A DNA stretch of 64,000 bases from Nilaparvata lugens (GCF_014356525.2 NC_052506.1:22086707-22150706), one strand, 5' to 3'. Shown: positions 1-12,215, counted from the stretch's first letter. Translations and numbers: made by a program. Notes: generated by a model not told the origin, from the sequence alone.

Positions 1-716
1 CCCATCGTGATCCGAGAGTGCCGTAATTAAACACTCCACAAGAATATCCCCTTTGTTAAGACTGGTGATGAAATTATCAATTGCCGATTCACATGAGTCA
101 GTTATTCTAGTGGGTATATCTACGGTATATTTTAATCCATGCATATTTATTACATTGATAAAATCAGTTTTCTTTCTACCCTCCCTCAAAACATCGACAT
201 TGAAGTCTCCCCCTATTACTACATTTTTATTAATCTTACAGATCTCTATTAAAAATCGATTAAATTTTTCCAGGAACATCTCAATATTTTCTGATGGAGT
301 TCTATAAAATCCAGCTACAATATATTTCTTGTATATATTTCTATTTCGATTGTACATGTCTCAAAAATCTTATCTTCATTTATAACATTTATTGTCTTAG
401 TCATGATGTTTCTGCATTCGATTAGTCTATCAGATACTAATATCAATACTCCACCCCCCCTAAAAGACTTCCTTACATACCAACACTTACAATAGTATCC
501 TGGTATTTTAATTTTTTGAATTTCATTTTCATTTAATTTATGTTCAGTCACAATAACTATGTCTGGTTTGATTTCCTGTAATGTAATAATTAGTGCATCA
601 ATTCGAGACTCCAAATGCTGTATGTTCTGATGGAAGATTACTAACCCATTCTTTAGTTTACAATTCACATTTTTTACTCTATAACTCTCAATTCTAGTTT
701 TCTTGTCTTTATTCAA
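1..716 (-). mobile_element. LINE APE-type endonuclease fragment (frameshifted, runs off the left edge)
   Basis: Frame 716-315 encodes LVIFHQNIQHLESRIDALII, then KPDIVIVTEHKL (the catalytic Glu region) and GGGVLILV. A one-base frameshift near 330 moves to a second frame (about 338-1) reading VAGFYRTPSEN, VVIGGDFNVD and a final LITALSDHDG. The GGDFN and SDH motifs are diagnostic of APE endonucleases of non-LTR retrotransposons. The frameshift indicates a dead copy; the RT would lie left of the window. Confidence 0.85.
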
Positions 717-727
717 TTTAAAATCTT

Positions 728-1504
728 TTAGGTTGGCAACTCTCCTTTTTGAACTAAATAGTTTAAACTAGATGTACTCATATTCATCATAGCACCAAAT
801 TGAGGTGTTTGTCCTAACAATAGCGAGACATTTTCATTCAGCTCAGCAGATACATTTTCATTACCTTTATCACCTGTAGTTTGCCCATTTGACTCCACTT
901 CTTCTCTCATGTGTCCTATCGAGTCTAATCTACTCCTATCAATACCCTCGGCCATTCCACAATTTATTATTGGAATATTGGATACAGGCCTACCTGCATA
1001 ATCAGTGTTATTTTTCATTTCCAAGATATGATTTTTCAACAATTTTACTAATTTTGGTTTACCTTTTTGTTTGTTTAAATGCAAGCCATGCTGCGTATAA
1101 TCAGTGATGTCAAAATTGTTCAGATCAATGATCTTCGTGTTAGGTATATTTGTAATTTCATCAGCCATCCATGCGTTGAGCTTATTAACATTGATATTCA
1201 TTAATGGTTTATCATACCTAAATGGGATGGATAATATGACTACTTTAGAGCGTTTAGAAATTTTCCTTATTCTACTTAGGTCTAAGTTTGTAGGCTGCAC
1301 TGTTTTATTAACCACGTCGTTAGTACCTGCTAAAATTACCACTCTGTCATTTACATTGTAGTCTTTTGTGAGCATGTCAATATCCCGCGTCACTTCGTTA
1401 AAAGTACCTCCTGGTTTCGATATAACCGTTGCCTCAAACCCACTTTCTTTCACCTGCTCATTCAACATGTATTTTCTGAATTCCTCCCATCCCCTCTTCT
1501 TCAA
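728..1504 (-). mobile_element. LINE ORF fragment with SGNH/GDSL esterase-like domain
   Basis: 258 codons. VVILAGTNDVV carries the SGNH block III G-x-N-D, and the TQHGLHLNKQGK-like stretch near residue 137 resembles the block V His motif. The N-terminal GDS block is not visible and the sequence upstream of 1504 looks degenerate. Esterase-like domains are known in ORF1 of CR1-type non-LTR retrotransposons, and an endonuclease reading frame follows on the same strand, so this is read as a LINE and not a host gene. Confidence 0.7.
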
Positions 1505-1740
1505 TCCCTCTTCTATATTTTTTCATCCTCACCATAATAAACACTTTACACTTCCTTCAATCATCTTTCTACTTTTTCATTCAATTCAGTTTCCTCATTA
1601 TCATTCTTGATTCGCTTTTAATTATGTATTGAATCACATGGATTATTTTTATTTTGAGTTTTAGTTATGAATCATACATCTTTGAATAGCAACTTACATA
1701 ATATCAAATATTATGTACTATATGCTTTACTTTTGTTGGC

Positions 1741-1925
1741 TACAATCAAGTGATGATGCAACTCATTCCTGCACACAGGCTTCGGCCCATGCATCAAATT
1801 ATTATGTATTTTGTTTTGTTTATAAATTTACTGATCTGTTAAATAAATAAAAAAATCTCTCATCATCATCATCCGCCTCATTACCCACGCACAAGTCTAA
1901 GGCTCATGTGGGCATCACGCTCATA
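1741..1925. repeat. Dispersed repeat with AT-rich tail
   Basis: Contains CTCATTACCCACGCACAAG followed by a CTCATGTGGGCATCA-type stretch. Closely related text recurs at about 16126-16175, and a diverged unit at about 16030-16085. Probably the 3' part of a non-autonomous or LINE-related repeat. Confidence 0.5.
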
Positions 1926-1984
1926 AAAAAATACTAAACCCTGAAAGAAAGTAGTGAAAGCAACACTTGATAGACTTTACTTAC

Positions 1985-2146
1985 TTCTTTAGGTAAGAGC
2001 TTGCTTCCCATACATTGTCTGGTTCAGAACTAACTGGATCCTTCTGAACTGAGACGACGAAAATTCCTTTCTCTTTGTATGAGGTGTACACAGTAAGGAC
2101 GCACATCAAGAAAAAGTACAGACTCACACAGATGATCAAAACGGGT
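1985..2146 (-). CDS. SPCS2: SPCS2 exon 4 (second transmembrane segment, YTSYKEK motif)
   Basis: [20 protein letters not shown] is the second span; [11 protein letters not shown] and QKDP follow. The apparent stop after LKK is the intron: the sequence reads AA|GTAAGT. An open frame upstream to 2199 is intronic. Confidence 0.93.
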
Positions 2147-5100
2147 CTGAAATAATAAAAATTATTGAAAACATAACTAAAATCAATATGAAATCTCAAC
2201 TTATTCTATTCAGATATAATTTTCCGTAAACTGAATGAAGAATAAATTGATTATATTAATGCCTACCTAGATTGTGGAAAAGGGTGCAGCCAATCCCAGA
2301 GCAATGTGAACATTGCTACTCCTACAGCGAGTGCACAGATCAACAGCCTTACATCCAAAAGTGCAAAATTCTCGTCATAGTTGAATTTCTTCGTAAATAT
2401 CTGAAAAGTAAACAATGGTAAGTAAATTTTGTTTTTCACAACCCGTCAACGATATTGACATTATGAAATAATTTTTAGTAATAAGTTTATTATATATGTA
2501 TTATTGATTTAAAAATAACTTAATAAATCAATTATTTAGAACTTATGTATAATTAGAACTATCACAATAGAAATTTACTGAGAGTTGCACTAATTAATAG
2601 ATATTAACAATAAGCAGTAAGAAATAAATGTGTTTGTTAGTCTGAGAATGGACCTACTCCCTCCCCTCTCATTCATTCATTTTCGTACCCGTGCAAGCAG
2701 ATACTATGGTGACTATGGACAATTTTTGCCTATAAAATCTATAGAATTTGTCCAATTATCTTGAAATTTTAAATACTCCTGAAAAAATTGCGGATTTGAT
2801 GTTGATTTTAAAAAAAATAGCCTGAAGATTTGAGAAGAAAAAATCTTGAATACTGTCCCAATTTACCCCGTGTAGTGGGGTGATCTGAGACAGTGCTTAT
2901 ATTTTACATTCCACTTAGATTCCATCTCTGATTGTATAACGTGTTTTGGGATCCTATTTGGCATTTTTAAAATGAAAACGTGCTAAAGAAATACATGAAT
3001 GTATTAATTATTATTCATCAAAAAATCTATTCAATAAGCGCTGGGAATGTGAAGGAACCTCTTCTTTGCGGCACTGGCTTCACTTTTATGACAATCTTCT
3101 CCTTGTCGACAGCAGATTCATCAGAAATGTCAGGAAAGAAGTAAAAAGTTTCTTTCACACCTTTCCTGGCTTGGAGAAAGCGGATTTCAAATATTCGGCG
3201 TGGAAAAACTTGATAATATTTCCAAGGCAAAGTATCATATTAGATAATATCTCCAGCACCTGCTTCAGAGGTAGGGCTGGCGACCACAACGTCATCTACC
3301 TTTAGCAAAGGATGGGCTTGGGAAGAGCATGGACCTGTATTTGAAGAATTGTTGAGATCTGTGTTACTCGATTCACTGTCACAATTCTTGTCAAAGCAGA
3401 TTTCACTGGGATTGTTCTTATCATCTCCCAAAACATACTCTTACTGCAGGCACTAGTATCTACTTTCTTCGAGCTTTCTCAATGGTTGATTTGCCTGGTT
3501 TGATTCCGAATGAAGGCAAGTTGCTGCTCAAACACACATGTCTCGTTCATGGGATCAGAAGGTCCAGCTGCTCTGAAGCCGGCCACCACATTCTCAGATT
3601 ACAGACCTCCAGCTCTTTCTATGGTGCATTTTAGAGCTGCAGGGAAGGACACCTCTGTTTGTCATCTTCCATTCAGATAAATAACTGCGCCAGGCTTTCT
3701 TAAGTGGACCAAAAACAGCTATGTCCAATGGTTTTATGGACCAGTGGAGTTGAGTGGCAGTAAGACTAAATCAATGTTGTTTTCAATGCATAACTTGATC
3801 ACTCCAAGATCCAGATGACTTTGCAGGTTTTCACAAATCATAACCTTTCCTTCAAGTTTCGCATAAATGAAAGACAGAAGACTCGGAACCAGTCAGCAAA
3901 TGTTACATGGTTAAACCACCCCGGAGCATTTCGATTATAAGCTGAACCTGAGACTACTCCTTCAATCCAATTCGGATACAAGTGAGTGGCTCTGAAAGCC
4001 ACATACAGAGTGGAAGAACCATTCCATCAGCAGCTGCAGCCTTCATGACACTTGTGCTTGATTTTTATGAATTCATGATCCTTTCAGGATGCCTTGTACC
4101 TCGTCGAACTACAACTTTGTAGACTCCTGGGTCGTCTGTGAAAATTCACAATAATTGACACTGGCACACCACGCCGGGTTCCACGTAGATTTTAAAAATA
4201 TTCACTGAGCACTTCATGTGTAAGTGTAGCTCTGTAACGTTTAATTTTTTACAGAGCCGATTTGCGAAATTTCCCTGACGTCAAATAACACTCAAGCCCA
4301 GTCATGTCCTGGCTTATTTCCTACAAAACGTTTTTCCACCGTGCCTCTATTATTAAGATATTCTCTCACAAGCTGTATTTTTGAGAGAACCCCCACTCAG
4401 CGCACACTTGATGAGACCTTGTGCTATAAACTTTTTTCGGCATCATTTAAAGCAGTTTATCCTAATACCTCCTCCTACTTTCAATGAGGTCAAATTATGC
4501 ACCTTGCGTAATATGGTGCTTTTTGGGACTCTAAACGTCTCAGATGCAATGCATAGGGATAATCCTTTAACTCCGTCCACCACCTTCTCAACATTGAACT
4601 GGTTGTAGTTTTGATATTTTGCACCCATTTTCTTTTCATAACTTCGTCGTGGCATGGCTATTCAATGTTTAACCTATGAAAAAAACTATTATTTTATGTG
4701 TATTGTTTTATACAAGTCATTAATTATTTTTGGTGAAATTATATTTATTTTATAATTGACATGAGAAACATTTATGCATGTGACTGCATGTTGGTGTTTA
4801 AAACAACAAGTGTGTTATACATCGCAGTTCGGAATGGAACAAGAAGCCAACACGTCTCTAATTCGTATTGGTTTTAATGAATTCAAGAGTCGGGAATTCA
4901 AACTCAATAAATATGAGAACAGCCTCACTATTATAAGCTCTATGAGTAGGTTTATGGCAGAATGTGAGCCATTCAAGCTGTTTGAATTTTAGATTGATAA
5001 TATGAAATCAGCTTTTGTTCAAGTTTTCCGGAAATTGTTAAGGGTTGGAAAGTTGAGGAACATTTTAGGTGAGTCTGGTTAATGACAACGATTAGTTTTT

Positions 5101-6973
5101 AAAACCACATCATCTATGTAACAAACCAGCGCTTTGGAGAGGGGGCCGCTAACAGCGTTTTCAACATTCTACCAGCTGAGATCCAGATCATCAATGACAT
5201 AAGACAGTTAAGGCGGAGACCGAGTATTGACTCCAGCTGCACCCTACACAATGAAGGAGTGTTTCTGGTTATTCCATGAGTAACTTGGCGTTCAGTCCAT
5301 TAACTTGATCTTAATTATATTATAGACTCTTCTTTGCAACTTGTTATGACATATCATAAATAATACTGAGCCATGCTTGGTTATGTAGTGTTTTTGTGAC
5401 GATCTACTGATTGTCTTTTGTGTCTACGATCTATCTTCGTGTGACGAAGCACGATCTATTTCTTCAAGAGAAAAACCTTCTCAAGGATCAGAGACCACTG
5501 TGTTCCTCTTTTCAGGAATATAAGTATTTCACTAATAAATTATGCAAATAAAGGTCAATCAGGAGGACTGGGCAGTAAGAGGCGGCGAAAACTTCCTCCC
5601 ACAACATGCAATAATAGTTCCTTGCATGGTGACACATTCAATCCCTGTATTCGACAACTATATAAAGTTTTCTGGCTATTTCAGCTTATTTTTTCAATAC
5701 ACACACACACTTATACAACAAACACATACAGTCACGGACTGGAGAGAGGATCCCTGGGTCGGATCCACCCCTTCCACAGCTTCAAGACGCTGCTATGTGT
5801 ATCAATAACATTTGATCATCCAGCTTGATTCGTATCAAGGTATTTGAGTCAACCAACCTGCATACCGTAATTTTAGAATTAAGAATAAGCAGTCAGGCAT
5901 GCGTAGTTGGCTTCCTTAATATAACCGTCCACCCCCGCACCCTACAAGAGATCATCAGCCTACTACAGTAGATAGGTGTGAATTACACTGTTATTGCAGT
6001 GAGTTATAATACTTACATCTCTGATTGCATCATCAAGAGCATTTTTCACAGCTGATCCATCCCATTTATTACTGACTTTGATGGGCTTATTTTCCTAGAA
6101 AAAGTAATTCCATATTAATAAATAGAAATATTACTAGATGAAAAGATTTTTGAAGAGAAATTTTATAAATTACATTTACGTAAATTAATATAATTTATCT
6201 TCAACTTCAATGCTACTGTGTAGGCTATGTCAGCTTCAAGTTATTTAGTGCGATTCGTTTATTGAAGTTTTTAAAAAGTTATCTTCAATTGGATTGGACT
6301 AGAATCTAAATACAGCAGGCATGTTAAAGCATTTATTTTCTTTTGTCATGCAAGAGATTTTAGAGCTGCGTTTACACCAAAGTTAATAACAAAACGTTAA
6401 TAACTTAATCCTTATAGATTCTATTAGATTGAACATAATATGTTATAAGATATTATCTTATCATACACATGATGAACATAAATGTGTTTGTCAAGTACCG
6501 TTCAATCTATTAGGATTAATAGATTCTATTCTATTAATCTATTTCAAGTTATCAAAGCTGCGTTTACAACAAAGTTATTAACAAAATGTTAATAAGCACT
6601 TATAGATTCTATTAGAATGAACATAACTTATCATACACCTGATGAACATACTGTGTCAAGTTCCGTTCAATGTAATAGAATCTATAAGGATTAAGTTATT
6701 AACATTTTGTTACTAACTTTGGTGTAAACCCAGCTTAACATAACATTTTGCTAATAACTTTGGTGCGAACCCAGCTTAAATCTCTTGATTTTTTTTATTT
6801 CCAGTTATTTTTCAAGCATGTTCTGGGTTAGTACCAAGAAGATCCCGGTGAACAAAATATTATGACTATAAATCTAACATAGTTCTCTGTAATAAATCTA
6901 CATAAAAATTCAACAGAAATATATTAAATAGATGGTTGAATGAACTTACATTATCTTTGGTTTTAGAAGACAT
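1985..6973 (-). CDS. SPCS2: Signal peptidase complex subunit 2 (SPCS2/Spase25), 5' part
   Basis: Non-catalytic membrane subunit of the ER signal peptidase complex. Four - strand exons: 6950-6973 (MSSKTKDN), 6017-6094 ([19 protein letters not shown]), 2267-2400 ([20 protein letters not shown] then a first membrane span ending [10 protein letters not shown]) and 1985-2146 (second membrane span, then [18 protein letters not shown] and WEASSYLK). Splice phases agree (0, 0, 2) and all introns are GT-AG. The last visible exon ends at GTAAGT in phase 2. The C-terminal cytosolic half, about 100 residues in relatives, is not in the window; its exon(s) presumably lie left of position 1, beyond the LINE fragment. 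Confidence 0.93.
2267..2400 (-). CDS. SPCS2: SPCS2 exon 3 (first transmembrane segment)
   Basis: Encodes [20 protein letters not shown] and a hydrophobic span ending [10 protein letters not shown], as in SPCS2 where the first membrane helix is followed by W-[DE]-x-x-HPFP. Phase 0 in, phase 2 out. Confidence 0.93.
2403..3026. other. SPCS2 intron, no gene seen
   Basis: AT-rich intron sequence between exon 3 and the transposase remnant. No ORF or structure I can support, apart from a possible transposon flank near 2860-2900. Confidence 0.5.
3027..4655 (-). pseudogene. Decayed pogo/Tigger-like DDE transposase in SPCS2 intron
   Basis: On the - strand: a psq-type HTH start ([20 protein letters not shown], positions 4655-4443). 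Then scattered DDE-region pieces: [20 protein letters not shown] around 3990-3930 and [20 protein letters not shown] around 3835-3780, like the DN-x-SH..V.LC block. C-terminal frames follow at 3431-3240 and 3230-3027 ([29 protein letters not shown]). Several frameshifts and stops separate them. GTGGGGTGATCTGAGACAG near 2876 may belong to its flank. Family assignment rests on recalled motifs. Confidence 0.7.
4656..6016. other. SPCS2 intron, unassigned
   Basis: AT-rich with a GC-richer block at about 5100-5280 and a short CA-rich run near 5698-5735. No coding potential consistent with a known family was recognised. Confidence 0.4.
6017..6094 (-). CDS. SPCS2: SPCS2 exon 2
   Basis: 26 codons, [20 protein letters not shown] and DDAIRD, matching the [12 protein letters not shown] block of SPCS2. 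CTAG acceptor, GTAAGT donor. Confidence 0.93.
6364..6780. repeat. Long foldback (inverted-repeat) element, composite
   Basis: Left end AGCTGCGTTTACACCAAAG at 6364 is the inverted counterpart of CTTTGGTGTAAACCCAGCTT ending at 6736, with about 60 bp of arm similarity. A second left-end copy (AAAGCTGCGTTTACAACAAA) begins at about 6553, and an extra right end lies at 6737-6778. It lies in SPCS2 intron 1. Confidence 0.8.
6950..6973 (-). CDS. SPCS2: SPCS2 exon 1 (MSSKTKDN)
   Basis: Eight codons from the ATG at 6973-6971 to a GTAAGT donor. Too short to detect alone; chosen because it joins in phase to the conserved KWDGSAVKN exon. Confidence 0.75.
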
Positions 6974-7168
6974 TATAAAATAATACTTCACAGATCACAT
7001 CAAAATCACAATCTCACAAGTGACAACAGAAAACAAACAGAAAGCAGAAGCAGAATCAAAACAACCACGCAATCACAGTTATGCCAGCGTCATACTTTCA
7101 TCAAGTGGCTTGCTCAGTCATCTACACGGGTGAAGTGAAAGCGAGCTATATAGCCATTCTCTATCTTC

Positions 7169-7346
7169 TATAGTGCGGTCCACGTTATAATGGCAGTGGA
7201 TTAAGATAAAAGAATAACGATGCCGATTTCTTGGCATCATTGTGAACCTGGAAAAGGATAGTACCACCGGCTTTGTCGAATGATAGACAAGGATAGCAAA
7301 ACCAAAGTTGATCAAATACTGTCATTATAACGTGGACCTTACTATA
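7169..7346. mobile_element. MITE family 1 copy (TATAGTG.GGTCCACGTTATAATG termini)
   Basis: Left end TATAGTGCGGTCCACGTTAT and right end ATAACGTGGACCTTACTATA form near-perfect terminal inverted repeats with TA at the tips, as in Tc1/mariner-derived MITEs. 178 bp, an internally shortened copy. The short ORF inside it is not a gene. Confidence 0.85.
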
Positions 7347-8247
7347 TCAAAACGCTGTCTATAGCACCAATAAGTGCCAATAGTATCCGTCCACACTCTC
7401 ACGCTCGTTGGCATTTGTACACACTTGATAAGTATGTGGAAGTGGCAGTAGAGAGTATTGCGAGAAAAATTTGACGTGACAGACGGCATTTGTGTCGGCA
7501 TAATAAATATAGTTGTTTGTTGTTAAAATGAATAAAATAATATGAAAACAGACAAAGTCAAAGTTGGTGGTTTTTCTTACTTTAATTAAGTTGATGGTAT
7601 TTAATGTTGGATTCTGAAGACCACTGTCCTGTCTGAGTGCAACTGGAATTATTGAAAGTTATTGATTGCTTGGTTTGAGAGGAAACAAAAGTTTATTGCT
7701 CGAAGCGCGTTTTTTCTATAATTATTATTCAAAATTATTAATGCTTATTATAAATTATTATGCCTTCAGGATCGTGTCAAACGAACTTCAAAACAAAATA
7801 CCGTGCTTCTATTAGTTGAACACTCTTGATGCATGAAAACTGACCTGTGATCTGAAATCTTACATTTCATACCAAACATCACTCGTGAAGTGATTACTTC
7901 AGGAAACTCATATTTTTCTACTATCTATTCAAGTAATTTGAACATTTCAGAAAATGTTGTGTCCAAACCAAATAATGTGCTCAAAAGTCTGGATCGATCA
8001 ATATCCGAAAAATATGGCGCGAAAATACAAATTAAACCAGTGAAAATACTAATTATTATTATTGTTTTGAGGAATGAACGAATACGGTACAGTAAATTTT
8101 GAAAAGGATGTCGCTACTCGCTACCTCTATATTAATAAATTTAAGGGTAACGTTTACCGGTATATTTTTTCAAAATATTAAAGTTATCGATATTTGAGAT
8201 GAAGATCAAAATACTTTTATTTCAACATCAAACATTGATGGTATATT

Positions 8248-8467
8248 TATAGTGAGGTCCACGTTATAATGGTTGTGGATAAAGATAGAAGAATAGTGAT
8301 GCCAATTCTCTACATTAATTAGTTATATTTCTACACTGTGAAAAAACATGATTGGCATCGTTGTTGACCTAGAAAAGGATAGTACCACCGGCTTTGTCGA
8401 ATGATAGACAATGATAGCAAAACCAAAGTAGATCAAATACTGTCATTATAATGTGGGCCTCAATATA
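8248..8467. mobile_element. MITE family 1 copy A
   Basis: About 220 bp with TATAGTGAGGTCCACGTTAT at the left and a degraded right end (ATAATGTGGGCCTCAATATA). The interior carries the family's CACCGGCTTTGTCGAATGAT block. Confidence 0.88.
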
Positions 8468-8680
8468 GTGATAGTTATAATGACAGTATTTTTTGATCTA
8501 CTTTGGTTTTGTAATCATTGTCTATCATTCGACAAAGCCGGTGGTACTATCCTTTTCTAGGTCCACAACGATGCCAATTATGTTTTTGACAGTGTAGAAA
8601 TATAATTGATTAATGCAGAGATTCGGCATCGCTATTCTCCTATCTTTATCTACTGCCATTATAACGTGGACCTCACTATA
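8464..8680. mobile_element. MITE family 1 copy B (inverted relative to A)
   Basis: Shares the TATA at 8464-8467 with copy A and runs in the opposite internal orientation (ATCATTCGACAAAGCCGGTG). It ends ATAACGTGGACCTCACTATA. Confidence 0.88.
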
Positions 8681-8688
8681 TACATACC

Positions 8689-8910
8689 TATAGTGAGGTC
8701 CACGTTATAATGACAGTATTTGATCAACTTTGGTTTTGCTATCCTTGTCTATCATTCGACAAAGCCGGTTGTACTATCCTTTTCTAGGTCCACAACGATG
8801 TCAATTATGTTTTTGACAGTGTTGAAATATAATTATTAATTAATGCAGAGAATCGGCATCGCTATTCTTCTATCTTTATCCACTGCCATTATAACGTGGA
8901 CCACACTATA
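8689..8910. mobile_element. MITE family 1 copy C
   Basis: Starts TATAGTGAGGTCCACGTTAT eight bases after copy B and ends ATAACGTGGACCACACTATA. Same internal orientation as B. Confidence 0.9.
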
Positions 8911-10762
8911 GTAAATTTGATTTTAATTTTCTTTAATTGAACATTTTCAATGCTATATAATGAATAGGCCTATTCATAGATATAACATATATTATGTTAC
9001 ATAATATATGTAAGAATATTTTCAGTCAGCATAATAGCAAAATGTAGAAGTCCAGCTACTTTTGTAAATGTAAATGAAGGAATCACTTTGTGAAGTCGTA
9101 TAAATAGGTTTCATAATATTATCACCTTACTTGATACTAGCACCAGTACGGTATATGCTTTTTATAACAGAATTATGCTGCATTATAAAACACTTTTTTA
9201 TTGAAAACATTATAAGCATATTTCTCTCAAATTTATGTTTAGCCCTATACATTTTTCAACGGATTTTTATTATTCAATATATGAACAGAGTGTGATTTAA
9301 TTGAGTCATAATAATTATTAAACCGTATATCATAATGAAGTAGCTCAGTGTTCATACTCATGATAAATATAATATATAAACTTGACTTATTTTAGTTTAA
9401 CTTAAGCTTATTGGACCTAAAAATTGAGATAATCAATTAGTTGGTTTGACAATATCAAGTCTATTTCATCCAGTATGGATTTATATCTCACTTTTTTATG
9501 TAGAGATTTATATCTACCAAAACATCATCTTCGTCAAAACACAGAAAATATTATTATTCTTATTACTTGGGGGAGGAAGTTAAAATACCGATCAATCAAT
9601 TGGTTGGTAGGCCTACCTTACCTTCTATATTTCGAAGAGCATAATGCACTATAATTATAGCCAACGGAAATATATGAATAAGGAATTTAAATTTATGGTA
9701 ATGGAGTGTGTTTAAAAAATAACTAATAAAATCATAAACCTTTTACATATCTTGATTGAAAAATAATAATTTATTCATTTTATGCTCTACTGTATTTTAT
9801 ATATGTTCTGGCTGGAATAAAATAATTTCATAATATATATTATTAACCAGTATGTAGAAAATGATTCAATGATTTTATTTCAGCCATGAAAATACATAAA
9901 ATACAGTGGTGCATAAAATATTATCTCTATTTGAATCACGAATTTATTTTTGGATTTTTTTTAATTTATGCCACATATTTTTAGCTTTGCTTAAAATAAG
10001 TATAATAATATTTTCTGCAATGTGATGTTTTGATAGATATATTTATATATCTATACTGAGGTAGAAAAATTATATTGTTACTTATAAAAAATGTCTTTAA
10101 ATGTATACCACATACCATATACCGGTACAGTATTATGCTAATTAGAATAATAACACCTAAAGGCTGATAATAATATTATCTTCAGTATACTACTAATTTG
10201 CTTTTTTGTTGCCTTATATCATCCTTATAAAACACATCCCAATTTCAAGATTTTATAAACATTCTTTGGAAACAATCTATAACTTTCACTACCTAATACT
10301 GTTTCATGCTGAATTGAAATTGAGCATGGTTTTAGAAGGCACTGTTGTAAGTGAATCTTTCTGCAATAATCCTTCACTCAAATAAAAAAACGACAGTACC
10401 CATATACATTTAAAAAAGTGAACAAAGTATTATTCAAACCTACCTACTGTACCATATAATATTTATTCTGTCATACCAAAATTTAATTTGAAAAATTTGT
10501 ATTCGGGGCTACTTATTTTTATCTATAAAATAAAATCGTAGTAGCCTACACTTATTTTGTGTTTTTAATCTGTTATATTATATTAAAAACTTTAAAAAAG
10601 GGTACTACTAGTAGTTCTGTGAACAGTAGACCTCGGGCAGTATTAAACCACAGTCTCCTCTAATACTGTCCATCAGAGTAAATTCTGTCCTGTCCTGTCG
10701 TGTTGGAGAGATATCGGTGTATAAACGACTAATGGGTGTTTGGGTTGTTGTATCGACAATGC
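8911..10762. other. Intergenic AT-rich region, nothing recognised
   Basis: Very AT-rich, no plausible ORF, RNA gene or clear repeat structure that I could support. Confidence 0.5.
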
Positions 10763-10981
10763 TATAGTGTGGTCCACGTTATAATGGCACTGGATAAAAA
10801 TAGAAGAATAGCGATGCCAATTCTCTGCATTAATTAATTATATTTCTACACCGTCAAAAACATAATTGTCATCGTTGTGGACCTAGAAAAGGATAGTACC
10901 ACCGGCTTTGTCGAATGATAGACAAGGATAGCAAAACCGAAGTTGATCAAATACTGTCATTATAACGTGGACCGCACTATA
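10763..10981. mobile_element. MITE family 1 copy D
   Basis: TATAGTGTGGTCCACGTTAT to ATAACGTGGACCGCACTATA, 219 bp, with the internal CACCGGCTTTGTCGAATGAT block. Intergenic, upstream of CBP. Confidence 0.9.
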
Positions 10982-12215
10982 ATAATTTGATGTAAACAGC
11001 TATCATCAAAAGCTTACCGAGTTGAAAGGAGAGAAAAGTCGGGAGAAAATACTATGCTACCTCAAGTTATCAATTGCATGCCTCACTGCATGCGATTAAT
11101 AGTCCACACAGCAGCTGTTTTTTTTTCACTAAGTTACATTGAGATACTGAATTTCATGCATTTTATAATCCATTCGACAGCTCATTTATGATTATTAATT
11201 CTATAGTGTGATTTTTATTTACTCTAATATTAGCATATGAAGGAGGCTACTTTTCCTTTTATATTATCCCTGAAATGCAAAATTTTTAAAAACCTTGTAT
11301 ATACGTCGACGCGCAATTTAAAAGAAACATTGCGGTACCTGTCAAATTTCATGAAAATCTATTACCGCGTTTCGCCGTAAATGCGGAACATAAATATAAA
11401 CATAAAAAAAGAGAAATTCAAAACCGTCTACTTGAATCTTAGACCTCACTTCGCACGGTCAATTATGTTATTTTATAAATTAATGATAAATTTTAATATT
11501 TCAAGCATTCAAGCTAAATCCGACATTATTCACTATAACAGCCTACGTTTTTTTATCACTGATCAAATTATAACTCAAATCTTTGATATTGACCAACAAT
11601 CAATCATTCGACGATAAAACTGTACGACGTACCGTACCAAGAAAATAAAAATATAGTGACCTTGAGCATCATCTGTCGGAATAATATTGTAAGAAAGGAT
11701 TTGAATTATTATTGCAATGATTAAAAACATCTTGACAAGTCCGAAAAAAGAATATGACAAATTGGATAGCTATACGATAGCCACAGAAAATGAAAACCGA
11801 TTAATATTGTCTTGGGCTAATCACTCCTTGAGGAAACTCAATCGATACAGTACGCGGAATCTGACTGCTGTGGAGTGTGAATCTGAATATTGTCAGGACT
11901 GACACCGGGAAGCGAATATTGTAATAAAATAACCAATTTTTAGCAATTCTAGAAGAAAGTAGAATATTTTCAAGGAAGGTCATAGTTATATGATTCAATT
12001 TTATAAGATTTGGATGTGTATTGAAACTGATCCTTTATTGAAATCAGTTTTCAAATTTCCTGCCAATTTTCGAATCGAAGTGCTTTGTTTTCTGAAACCA
12101 ACACACACATTCTACTTGTGAATTCTGGATTACAGAGCACAGCACAGTGCAGAGAGCAATTCCCACTGCCCTACCGCTGGAGCTATTATACATCGGCAAT
12201 GTTCGGCTCTGGTTG
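10982..12215. other. Intergenic region upstream of the CBP promoter
   Basis: AT-rich; short open frames here overlap on both strands and show no family similarity. Composition rises toward GC only near 12120-12360. Confidence 0.45.

Noticed and set aside
53..307. + strand open frame at the left edge
   Set aside because: It is the complement of the LINE endonuclease (GGDFNVD frame) on the - strand.
6364..6780. Repeated units considered as a CRISPR-like array
   Set aside because: The units are inverted, unequal and transposon-like in a eukaryotic intron, not regular direct repeats with spacers.
7118..7315. 65-codon antisense open frame
   Set aside because: Lies within a MITE copy and starts and ends in non-conserved sequence.
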